This document shows positions 17,341-24,984 of a DNA stretch of 64,000 bases, in pieces. The notes below the pieces were generated by a model that worked only from the letters and a program-made list of their open reading frames with translations, ran no database searches and was not told the DNA's origin. The stretch spans positions 1-64,000 of the forward strand of contig JABSRB010000018.1 in the NCBI GenBank assembly GCA_013215375.1, read 5' to 3'. This DNA comes from Oceanospirillaceae bacterium. GTDB taxonomy: Bacteria; Pseudomonadota; Gammaproteobacteria; Pseudomonadales; Balneatricaceae. The number at the start of each line of letters is the position of its first letter. Positions within the stretch are counted from its first letter, which is position 1. A program made the position numbers and the translations under genes.

Positions 17341-18321
17341 ATGTCGGTCAAAGATTTACTGTCTCAAGATGAAATCGACGCGTTATTGCATGGCGTGGAC
17401 GACGATGATGCTAGTAGTTCTGAAGAAGTTGCTGTCGAAGATGCTGATGGTGTTCGAGTATATGACCTAGCGAGTAACGAACGTGTCGTGCGCAGCAGAA
17501 TGCCGACACTGGAACTTATCAATGAACGGTTTGCGCGCAATGCAAGAAACAGTATTTACAGTTTGTTGCGCAGCGCCGCTGATGTAGCTGTCGAAGATGT
17601 ACAATTTCTAAAATATGGCGATTATGTACATACTTTGTATGTGCCTAGTAGCATGTGTGTCATGCGTGTTGAGCCATTGAAAGGCGCTGGTTTATTCATC
17701 ATGGACGCCAAGTTAGTCTTTAAGCTGGTGGACTGTTTTTATGGTGGCGATGGGCGCCATGCTAAGATCGAAGGGCGTGATTTTACCCCAACAGAAAATC
17801 GCCTAGTATTTAAGTTATTAGAGTCATTGTTTCATGATTTACGGGATGCTTGGGAACCTGTCATAGGCTTAAAGTTTAAGCGCATCGGCCACGAGGTTAA
17901 CCCTGGTATGGCCAATATGATTAATAGCTCGGATGTTGTTGTTGTCAGTACTTTTCAAGTAGATTTGGAAAGTGGTACTAGTGAATTTCATATTGTTTAT
18001 CCCTATGCCATGTTAGAGCCAATTAAAGATCAATTGGTTTCTGGCAGTCAAAAAGAAGAATCAAATGAAGATGAGCGCTGGCAGCATTCGTTACAGCGTG
18101 AAACGTTAAGAGCATCTATGCCACTTAATTTAACCCTGACAGAGAGGGTTGTTACCTTAGCTGATATTGTTGAGTTGCGTGCCGGAGATGTTATTCCTGT
18201 TGAAATACCTGAAGTACTGACTCTAAAAGCCAATAAAGTGCCGGTATTTACCTGTAAGCTCGGTACTTCAAGAGGGAATTTAGCCGTTAAGATTATCGAT
18301 AAAATAGATCACAACGAGTAA
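17341..18321 (+). CDS. fliM: Flagellar motor switch protein FliM
   Basis: A 326-residue C-ring protein. The N-terminal LLSQDEIDALLHG is the CheY-P binding peptide. The middle CheC-like domain (RNARNSIYSLLRSAADV... MDAKLVFKLVDCFYGGDGR) binds FliG, and the C-terminal SpoA domain joins FliN. Length and motifs are normal. A 210-base, hairpin-rich spacer separates it from fliN, where relatives often have a few bases. Confidence 0.97.
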   Translation: MSVKDLLSQDEIDALLHGVDDDDASSSEEVAVEDADGVRVYDLASNERVVRSRMPTLELINERFARNARNSIYSLLRSAADVAVEDVQFLKYGDYVHTLYVPSSMCVMRVEPLKGAGLFIMDAKLVFKLVDCFYGGDGRHAKIEGRDFTPTENRLVFKLLESLFHDLRDAWEPVIGLKFKRIGHEVNPGMANMINSSDVVVVSTFQVDLESGTSEFHIVYPYAMLEPIKDQLVSGSQKEESNEDERWQHSLQRETLRASMPLNLTLTERVVTLADIVELRAGDVIPVEIPEVLTLKANKVPVFTCKLGTSRGNLAVKIIDKIDHNE

Positions 18322-18349
18322 CAGTGTATCGCTTTTAAAAAGAATATTT

Positions 18350-18480
18350 AGGCAGAGCCTAAATGATCTTAGGAAATTTTTCTGCCTATATAGGGCACAA
18401 ATTTTTAGAACCAAAAGAAACTAGAACGACCTCACTTTACGAAGTGACAGCGAGCCTTTCTCAAGGGGCTTGCTCTAAAG
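18350..18480 (+). other. Hairpin-rich spacer between fliM and fliN
   Basis: Three successive stem-loops can be drawn. The first nests AGGCAGA/TCTGCCT around CCTAA/TTAGG (18,350-18,387). The second is CACTT-TACG-AAGTG, which has a UNCG-type tetraloop (about 18,434-18,447). The third is AGCCTTT-CTCA-AGGGGCT with G-T pairs (about 18,452-18,469). None is followed by a U-tract, so they look like RNA-processing or stability elements, not terminators. This is inference from pairing only. Confidence 0.5.
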
Positions 18481-18531
18481 GTGTATATCAATGATTAAAA
18501 CAAATCTAATTGCCTGTCGTATGGAGTCAGC

Positions 18532-18969
18532 ATGAGTGATGAAACAGAAGGTGCAGTAGACCAAGATGCGATGGCAGATGATTGGGCTGCGGCAATGGAA
18601 GAACAAACAGGCACTGAAGAGGGTGTTGACGTTGATATAGATAGTATCAATGAGGCAGCTAAACCTGTTGAGCTAGATGAACTATCTGATGATGGAATGC
18701 CGCTAGGAGATCCTAAATTAGATGTGATTTTGGATATCCCGGTAACCTTGTCTATGGAAGTGGGAAGTACTGATATTGCGATTCGCAATTTATTGCAATT
18801 GAGTCAAGGCTCTGTGGTAGAACTAGATCGAGTCGCTGGTGAACCTTTAGATGTAAAAGTTAACGGTACTTTGATTGCTCATGGAGAAGTGGTAGTGGTT
18901 AATGATAAATACGGTATTCGGTTGACGGATGTTATCAGTCCTCAGGAAAGAATAAAGCGCCTACGTTAA
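18532..18969 (+). CDS. fliN: Flagellar motor switch protein FliN
   Basis: A 145-residue C-ring component. The N-terminal 60 residues are acidic and variable; the C-terminal SpoA domain (VILDIPVTLSMEVGSTDIAIRNLLQLSQGSVVELDRVAGEPLDVKVNG... VVNDKYGIRLTDVISPQERIKRL) is textbook FliN. The stop codon TAA shares its last base with the ATG of fliO, so translation is coupled. Confidence 0.96.
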   Translation: MSDETEGAVDQDAMADDWAAAMEEQTGTEEGVDVDIDSINEAAKPVELDELSDDGMPLGDPKLDVILDIPVTLSMEVGSTDIAIRNLLQLSQGSVVELDRVAGEPLDVKVNGTLIAHGEVVVVNDKYGIRLTDVISPQERIKRLR

Positions 18970-19445
18970 TGAACTGTAAACAGAGTCTGCGGACAGCTTT
19001 TTTATTACTGATAGCATCGGTTAGTACACAGAATTTTGGTGTCGAACTCTCTGAAAAATTAACTGTTGGTGGTCTGCAATCTCAGTTGCTAGATACATCG
19101 TCTCTGGGGTCTTCTATCTGGCAAATGGCGCTTGGCTTAGCGCTGGTGTTATTAGTGATATTTGGTCTCTCCTGGTTAATGAGGAGAGTGACAGGTATTC
19201 AGGGCTCCAAGGCGCACATCAAAATCATATCGGCAGTCAATGTAGGGGCAAAAGAGCGCGCTGTATTAATTGAAGTGGGTGGCGAGCAACTTTTATTGGG
19301 AGTTGCCAGTGGGCAAGTTAGTTTGCTGCACAAGCTTCCTGTACCTATTAATATTCAAGCTGCTAAGTTCTCCGATAGTTTAAAAAAAGCGAGTGTTAAA
19401 TTGTCTCGGCAAAGCACTGCAGCTAAACCAGAAAACAGCGTCTAA
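18969..19445 (+). CDS. fliO: Flagellar biosynthesis protein FliO
   Basis: A 158-residue protein with an N-terminal hydrophobic segment (about 8-23, probably a signal or anchor) and a second membrane segment (about 50-68). The cytoplasmic FliO domain follows (RVTGIQGSKAHIKIISAVNVGAKERAVLIEVGGEQLLLGVA). FliO is a chaperone for assembly of the FliP ring. It overlaps fliN by one base and precedes fliP. Confidence 0.92.
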   Translation: MNCKQSLRTAFLLLIASVSTQNFGVELSEKLTVGGLQSQLLDTSSLGSSIWQMALGLALVLLVIFGLSWLMRRVTGIQGSKAHIKIISAVNVGAKERAVLIEVGGEQLLLGVASGQVSLLHKLPVPINIQAAKFSDSLKKASVKLSRQSTAAKPENSV

Positions 19446-19489
19446 CGCATCCCTAATAAACGTGACTAGGTTAAAGGATTTCACCAATA

Positions 19490-20230
19490 ATGATTAAGCT
19501 GTTTACCCTCTTTTTGGTGTTAATTTCCCCGCAATATTTATTTGCTGCCGATTTAGGCATTCCCGCAGTAAGTTTGTCTATTGCAGAAGATGGCACACAG
19601 AACTATTCTGTGACCATTCAGATTCTTGCGCTGATGACTATGCTGACGTTTTTGCCAGCGATGGTCATGATGATGACATCATTCACCCGAATAATTGTGG
19701 TGTTTGCTATCTTGCGTCAGGCCATGGGTTTACAGTCAACACCTTCAAATCAAGTATTGGTCGGCTTGGCATTATTTTTATCCTTTTTTATCATGAGTCC
19801 CGTCTTAGATGAAGTGAATGCCGTCGCTGTGCAGCCTTATATTAATGAGCAATTAGCACCGCTTGAGGCACTTGATGCAGCACAGAAGCCTTTTCGAAAA
19901 TTTATGATGGCGCAGACACGTGAGTCGGATCTTAATTTGTTTTTGAAAATTGCCAATATTCCCGATGTTGAAAAACCTGAAGATGTCCCTTTCAATGTAT
20001 TAGTGCCCGCATTTGTCACTAGTGAGCTCAAAACAGCCTTTCAAATTGGCTTTATGTTATTTATCCCCTTCTTAGTTATCGATTTAGTGGTGGCTAGTGT
20101 ATTGATGGCGATGGGTATGATGATGTTATCCCCAGTTATTATATCGCTTCCCTTTAAAATTATGCTCTTTGTATTAGTGGACGGTTGGGCTATGATTGTC
20201 GGTACATTAGCCGCCAGTTTCAGAATGTAG
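19490..20230 (+). CDS. fliP: Flagellar export gate protein FliP
   Basis: A 246-residue polytopic protein with a cleavable signal (about 1-19, ending FAA). Core export-gate motifs are present: [40 protein letters not shown] and the C-terminal [18 protein letters not shown]. Five FliP with FliQ and FliR form the gate of the type III apparatus. A 10-base gap leads to fliQ. Confidence 0.97.
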   Translation: MIKLFTLFLVLISPQYLFAADLGIPAVSLSIAEDGTQNYSVTIQILALMTMLTFLPAMVMMMTSFTRIIVVFAILRQAMGLQSTPSNQVLVGLALFLSFFIMSPVLDEVNAVAVQPYINEQLAPLEALDAAQKPFRKFMMAQTRESDLNLFLKIANIPDVEKPEDVPFNVLVPAFVTSELKTAFQIGFMLFIPFLVIDLVVASVLMAMGMMMLSPVIISLPFKIMLFVLVDGWAMIVGTLAASFRM

Positions 20231-20240
20231 AGGATGGAAT

Positions 20241-20513
20241 ATGACCCCCCAATTCGTATTAGATCTTTTTGGAGAAGCATTCTGGACCGTGGTTATGCTG
20301 GTCAGTATGATTGTATTACCTAGTCTTCTGATGGGCTTAGTGATAGCGACTTTCCAGGCAGCGACACAAATCAATGAGCAAACACTTAGCTTTCTACCGC
20401 GCCTATTGGTTATTATTTTTGTCATTATGATTATGGGCCCATGGATGGTGACTAAGCTTACTGATGTATTTAGATTGATTTTTGCCTCTATCCCTATTGT
20501 TATTGGATTATAA
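20241..20513 (+). CDS. fliQ: Flagellar export gate protein FliQ
   Basis: A 90-residue protein with two membrane helices (about 15-38 and 50-72) and the family pattern LFGEAFWTVVMLVSMIVLPSLLMGLVIATFQAATQINEQTLSFLPR. Four copies assemble in the export gate. ATG 20241 follows GAGGATGGA. Only 3 bases separate it from fliR. Confidence 0.96.
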   Translation: MTPQFVLDLFGEAFWTVVMLVSMIVLPSLLMGLVIATFQAATQINEQTLSFLPRLLVIIFVIMIMGPWMVTKLTDVFRLIFASIPIVIGL

Positions 20514-20516
20514 GCG

Positions 20517-21296
20517 GTGTTAGATCTCAGCTTTCTGCAAATAGAGCAGATGGTCGGGGATTATTTGCTGCCTTTTTTTCGCATTGCCGCGTTTATGATG
20601 TCAATGCCGCTAATCAGTACTCAGTACGTCCCTAAAAATATACGGCTAATATTAGCCACTTCTTTTACGCTGGTAATAGTGCCAGTACTCCCCGCAATTC
20701 CAATCGTTGATGGTGTTTCATTATCTACCTATCTGTTAGTGATTGAGCAGATGTTAATAGGCATAGTGCTGGGCTTTACCTTGCATGTCATGTTTCAAAT
20801 ATTTGCTATTGGTGGGCAGATGATCGCCAACCAAATGGGCTTAGGTTTTGCATCGGTAAACGATCCGGCAAACGGCGTTTCTATCGTGGTCGTCGGTCAA
20901 TATTATATGATGCTGTCGATGATGTTATTCGTGACTATGAATGGACATTTGATAATGTTTGAAACGCTGGCGCAGAGTTTTACCGTATTACCTGTAGGTG
21001 TTTCTGCTTTGGATCATATTCGATTTATGGATGTGGTCAACTCTGGAACTTGGATGTTTCAATCAGCGGTCGTGATGGCGTTACCCGCCGTTACCTCGCT
21101 ATTAATTGTCAATGTATCCTTTGGTGTGATGAGTAAAGCAGCACCTCAATTAAACATAATTGCAGTGGGTTTTCCTTTTACCATGACATTAGGTATTTTT
21201 ATTACTTGGATGACCTTCTCTGGTTTCTTACATCAATTTGAAATATTTAGTGAGCACGCTTTAAGTTTCGCAAAACAAGTTTTAGTCTCACCTTGA
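20517..21296 (+). CDS. fliR: Flagellar export gate protein FliR
   Basis: A 259-residue protein with about six membrane segments. The motif GQMIANQMGLGFASVNDPANG is typical. The start is GTG 20517, three bases after the fliQ stop. One FliR caps the FliP5-FliQ4 export gate and contacts FlhB, which is encoded next. Confidence 0.95.
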   Translation: MLDLSFLQIEQMVGDYLLPFFRIAAFMMSMPLISTQYVPKNIRLILATSFTLVIVPVLPAIPIVDGVSLSTYLLVIEQMLIGIVLGFTLHVMFQIFAIGGQMIANQMGLGFASVNDPANGVSIVVVGQYYMMLSMMLFVTMNGHLIMFETLAQSFTVLPVGVSALDHIRFMDVVNSGTWMFQSAVVMALPAVTSLLIVNVSFGVMSKAAPQLNIIAVGFPFTMTLGIFITWMTFSGFLHQFEIFSEHALSFAKQVLVSP

Positions 21297-21303
21297 GGTC
21301 GTA

Positions 21304-22443
21304 ATGGCAGAAGATAGCGGTCAAGAGAAAACGGAAGACCCCACCCCCAAGCGCCTGAAAGAGGCGCGAGAAAAAGGCGATATACCCCGCTCTAAAGAGC
21401 TTAATACTACTGTCTTGCTAATGGTATCAGCGGCGGCTGTGTTGGCCTTTGGCGCTAACGCAATTACTGATCTAGGGGTGATGATGGTTGATAATTTCTC
21501 TCTGTCAAGAGAGGAAATGTTTGATCCGAAATATATGATTGTCAATTTTGCCTCTTCCATTATTGAGGCTGTTTGGGCGGTATTGACTTTTATGGCTGTG
21601 GTTCTAGTGGCCGCGTTTGTCGGTCCGATTAGTTTAGGTGGGTGGAATTTTAGTGCGCAAGCGATCGCGCCTAAGGGCAGTCGAATGGATCCTATCGCTG
21701 GCCTCAAACGTATGTTTTCACTTAAGTCGTTGGTGGAACTTGCCAAGGCGATTGGTAAGTTCATGATAGTGACAGGACTGGCTTTGTTTTTCTTAAATAC
21801 AGTGCAGAATGATTTGTATTCACTGGGAAAAATGGATGTATTTGTCGCCATGTCAGAATCCATTAACTTGATTGGCTGGGCTTTTTTAATCATCAGTTTA
21901 AGTTTGATTCTTATCGCGCTCCTCGATGTGCCCTATGTATTGTATGAATCGGCTGAGAAGCTAAAAATGACTTTGCAGGAAGTCAAAGACGAGATGAAAA
22001 ATACAGAAGGTAAACCCGAAGTTAAAGGGCGTATCAGACAAATGCAACGTGAGATTTCACAGCGTCAGATGATGAAAGATGTGCCTCAAGCTGATGTTAT
22101 TATTACCAACCCTACTCATTACTCAGTCGCGCTAAAATACGAAGATAATCACCGTAATGCTCCGATTATTGTCGCTAAAGGAAGTGATTTTGTCGCACTT
22201 AAAATTCGAGAAATTGGCAAGGAACATGACGTACCTATATTGATGTCGCCTCCATTGGCTCGCGCATTATATTACAGTACTGAAATTGGTGATGAAGTGC
22301 CAAGTGGTTTGTTTAAGGCGGTTGCGCAAGTACTTGCTTATGTATTTCAACTGAAGCGTCACAAGCAGCAAACTGCTGAAAAACCAATTATGCCGAAAGA
22401 GCGAGATATTGAAATTCCAACAGAGTTTCAACACGACAAATAA
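21304..22443 (+). CDS. flhB: Flagellar export switch protein FlhB
   Basis: A 379-residue protein. It starts with the conserved QEKTEDPTPKRLKEAREKGD, has four membrane segments (about 30-215), and a cytoplasmic domain with the autocleavage site NPTH near residue 268. Cleavage switches export from hook to filament subunits. It is the last gene of the block; flhA, which often follows, is not in the window, so flhA-flhF-fleN-fliA probably lie elsewhere, perhaps upstream beside the chemotaxis genes. Confidence 0.97.
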   Translation: MAEDSGQEKTEDPTPKRLKEAREKGDIPRSKELNTTVLLMVSAAAVLAFGANAITDLGVMMVDNFSLSREEMFDPKYMIVNFASSIIEAVWAVLTFMAVVLVAAFVGPISLGGWNFSAQAIAPKGSRMDPIAGLKRMFSLKSLVELAKAIGKFMIVTGLALFFLNTVQNDLYSLGKMDVFVAMSESINLIGWAFLIISLSLILIALLDVPYVLYESAEKLKMTLQEVKDEMKNTEGKPEVKGRIRQMQREISQRQMMKDVPQADVIITNPTHYSVALKYEDNHRNAPIIVAKGSDFVALKIREIGKEHDVPILMSPPLARALYYSTEIGDEVPSGLFKAVAQVLAYVFQLKRHKQQTAEKPIMPKERDIEIPTEFQHDK

Positions 22444-22682
22444 ATTAGAAAATAGGGACTGTTTCGCAACAAAGTACAGATTACGGGTTAGTTCTTATCG
22501 GTTTTAGATCTCTCTGTTAGTGTAGTTGCGTGTTCGTAGCTACAGTTAGAAAGTTAGTCTTAGATAAATTAATATTCACTCATTAATCTCAAATGAATCC
22601 AAACAAGTCTAAACTCAGTACAATGGTATACATGTGTTGGTAAATATCATCATCAAAATTGTACAAAAGGTAGGGATTACAT

Positions 22683-23123
22683 ATGAGAGTACTTGTTAGT
22701 TTCATCACATTTTTATGGGTTGGCAATGTTTTTGCCGCAGAGCCTGTTTATACCAGCTTTTTTAGTAACAAAGCGCTCGGTGGCTATGACAGCGTTGCAT
22801 ACTTTACGCAAGCCAAGCCCATACCTGGCAACAAGGCCATGTCGTTTCAATATAAAGGAGTTAAATGGTTATTTTCTTCTGCTGAAAACTTAGCTAAATT
22901 TAAAGCCAACCCGACAAAATATGCACCGCAGTACGGAGGTTATTGCGCTTGGGCAGTCGCTGCTAAAAGCGACCTAGTGGCTGGAGATCCACTGCGTTGG
23001 AATATAATTGAAAATAAGCTATATCTTAACTACGACAAAAACATTCAGACCAAGTGGCAAAAAGACATATCTGGCTTTATAAAGAAAGCCGATCAGACTT
23101 GGCCTAAATTAGTGATGCAGTAA
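22683..23123 (+). CDS. Secreted YHS-domain protein
   Basis: A 146-residue protein with a signal peptide (about 1-19, cut after VFA). The rest is a YHS-type domain: ALGGYDSVAYFTQAKPIPGN, then WLFSSAENLAKFKANPTKYAPQYGGYCAWAVA. Relatives are described only as YHS domain proteins, and a metal- or thiol-related role is often suggested but not proven. ATG 22683 has AGGGATTAC upstream. It stands alone, 239 bases after flhB, with no clear promoter or operon partner. Confidence 0.8.
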   Translation: MRVLVSFITFLWVGNVFAAEPVYTSFFSNKALGGYDSVAYFTQAKPIPGNKAMSFQYKGVKWLFSSAENLAKFKANPTKYAPQYGGYCAWAVAAKSDLVAGDPLRWNIIENKLYLNYDKNIQTKWQKDISGFIKKADQTWPKLVMQ

Positions 23124-23179
23124 ATTAAAGAGACTCTGCGTACAGTTGTTATGGGGTATGCAGAGGCCTCTAATAATGA

Positions 23180-23791
23180 TCAAAGCTTGACGCTAGGTCT
23201 TTGTTGAACGCTCTCGAACCAGCGAGCTAGGTGAGTGAGCTCAGCAGGGATGTCAATTTTTAGGTTTTTGGCAAATGTGATCAATATATAGCCACTAATG
23301 TCGACGATTGAAAATTGTTCACCTGCAATATAAGTGTGTTTAGATAGTTGCTTGTCTAAGCAAGGTAAAAAGTTAATCAAACGCAGCTTAGATTCTTCCC
23401 CCCAACTGGCAATACAGGTCTCGCGATCAGCGTAGACACCGGATATATTTCTAAAGGCTTGAAAAGCTGGGATTAAACCTTGTAACTCAACCATCCGATG
23501 CCACATTTCGATTTGCGCCTGCTCTAGTGCAGTATTACCAAATAATGAACTAACGGGGTTGGTGGTGCTCTCTAAATAACGACAAATGGCCACTGATTCG
23601 CTTAAGAAAACGCCATCATCGAGCTCTAATAATGGAATTCTACCGTTGGCTGATTTATCGAGAAATTCTTGTGTTAAATTTTCCCCCGCTCTGATGTCAA
23701 CAGATACAGTAGGTATAACCAAGCCGATTTCATTTAAAAAAATTCGCACACGCTTGGCACTCGGAGATGCGGCTAGTTCATATATCTTCAT
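23180..23791 (-). CDS. Glutathione S-transferase family protein
   Basis: A 203-residue soluble protein. The N-terminal thioredoxin-like GSH-binding domain (about 1-82) includes the NGRIPLLELDDGVFLSESVAICRYLE motif with the cis-Pro and the Glu-Ser that bind GSH. An all-helical C-terminal domain follows, with FSIVDISGYI. The substrate cannot be told. It diverges from a TetR-family gene, a common pairing in which the regulator controls the enzyme in response to an electrophile. Confidence 0.88.
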   Translation of the reverse strand: MKIYELAASPSAKRVRIFLNEIGLVIPTVSVDIRAGENLTQEFLDKSANGRIPLLELDDGVFLSESVAICRYLESTTNPVSSLFGNTALEQAQIEMWHRMVELQGLIPAFQAFRNISGVYADRETCIASWGEESKLRLINFLPCLDKQLSKHTYIAGEQFSIVDISGYILITFAKNLKIDIPAELTHLARWFESVQQRPSVKL

Positions 23792-23817
23792 TAAAACAAT
23801 TCCTGACTGATTGGTTA

Positions 23818-23833
23818 GTAATTAATGTATTAC
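23818..23833. promoter_or_regulatory. Candidate TetR-family operator in the GST/tetR divergent region
   Basis: GTAAT-TAATGT-ATTAC is a perfect 5-base inverted repeat with 6-base spacing, 27 bases upstream of the GST start. It sits where a repressor of the divergent pair would bind. This is inferred from position and symmetry only. Confidence 0.35.
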
Positions 23834-24031
23834 GTTTTACGTTTGCATTCAATAGGTCTGTCGACGAAATAATAGCAGTGTCGATTATCAAGCGTAGTAA
23901 GCGCGGGTAAGTGAGCTCATCTTCTTCGCTTTTAAGGAGCCATATTCAGCTATAACACTTGAGTTTTTTATCGTTTGAAGATTAAATTAACCAGACTTAC
24001 TCAAGTTCAATCAAAAAAATTAGAGGATGGT

Positions 24032-24616
24032 ATGGCTAGGAAGAAAAATTTTGACCCTGAACATGTGTTGCAGCTTGCTGTGAATATATTTTGGGAAAAA
24101 GGTTATGCTGATACATCTCTTACCGATTTAACTACCCATTTAGGGATTAATAAATTCAGCTTGTATAGTACTTTTGGCGATAAGAAAACCTTATATCTAA
24201 AGGCGCTAGCATATTATATAGATAATCAATCAATCCCGGCGTTGGCGCGTTTGAATGAGCCAGATGCTGGCTTAATAGAATTAGAGATATACATTAATAA
24301 TTTTATAGAATTACAGAGTCATCAGACCAGCGGCTGCTTCGTGCAAAATGCCATATTGGAGCTATCCTTAAGTGATGAGAAAGTAAGAACAGAAGGTAGC
24401 CGATTGTATTCATATATTCTTGATTCGTTTCAAAAGGTATTAACAAACGCGCAACGGCAAGGGCAAATTAGGAATAAAGAGGATGTTGAAGTGATTAGTC
24501 ATTTCTTATTATTACAGTTGCAAGGGATAAGAGTCTTAGGTAAAGCTAAGCAGTACGCTGTTATACGAAGTTCAGCTTTAGTTATTTTTGAATACTTATC
24601 TAAGTTAAGGTATTAA
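24032..24616 (+). CDS. TetR/AcrR-family transcriptional regulator
   Basis: About 194 residues from ATG 24032, which has AGAGGATGGT just upstream; the ORF-track start at 23975 adds 19 residues outside the domain. The N-terminal helix-turn-helix (VLQLAVNIFWEKGYADTSLTDLTTHLGINKFSLYSTFGDKKTLYLKALAYY) is typical of TetR proteins. The C-terminal ligand domain is variable. It is divergent from the GST gene and probably represses it and itself. Confidence 0.88.
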   Translation: MARKKNFDPEHVLQLAVNIFWEKGYADTSLTDLTTHLGINKFSLYSTFGDKKTLYLKALAYYIDNQSIPALARLNEPDAGLIELEIYINNFIELQSHQTSGCFVQNAILELSLSDEKVRTEGSRLYSYILDSFQKVLTNAQRQGQIRNKEDVEVISHFLLLQLQGIRVLGKAKQYAVIRSSALVIFEYLSKLRY

Positions 24617-24984
24617 CGCCTCCCTCAATGTTCATTTATCATTCATTAACACGAAATTAACTGTTTGATATGGCGGTTGTTTTTTTAACAAATCACCCTT
24701 ATGCCGTTTCTAAATGGTATTATAAATCTTCGATGTTAATGACTGTGATTGGTTACACTTAATTTTAGTGGTCTCGTTTGGAAATAAGCAGTCTAAAAGC
24801 AATAAATAAAATTTTTTGCAAATAATCAGGCTCGAATTTTAGGGTATTAGGATTTTGGATTGTTGTGCATATCTAAATTAACGACGATTAGGTGTGTCAG
24901 TATTTATAATAAAAAGTAATTTAACACCTAGCATTTGTTGATTAATTATTGGCTAGAGTGACACATAAAAAGTAGAGGTGACGT
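24617..24984. other. 368-base gene-free region before the chemoreceptor
   Basis: AT-rich, without a convincing ORF. I looked for a sigma-28 (FliA) promoter, TAAA-N15-GCCGATAA, and found no good match. TAGGTGT and ACACCTA form a 7-base inverted repeat about 27 bases apart near 24,888-24,930. The chemoreceptor ribosome site AGAGGTGACGT is at the right end. Confidence 0.5.

Noticed and set aside
21321-21893. 190-codon ORF antisense to flhB
   Set aside because: Opposite the conserved membrane part of flhB; open by codon bias only.
24617-24984. FliA (sigma-28) promoter for the chemoreceptor
   Set aside because: Only partial matches to GCCGATAA, and none with TAAA at 15-base spacing.
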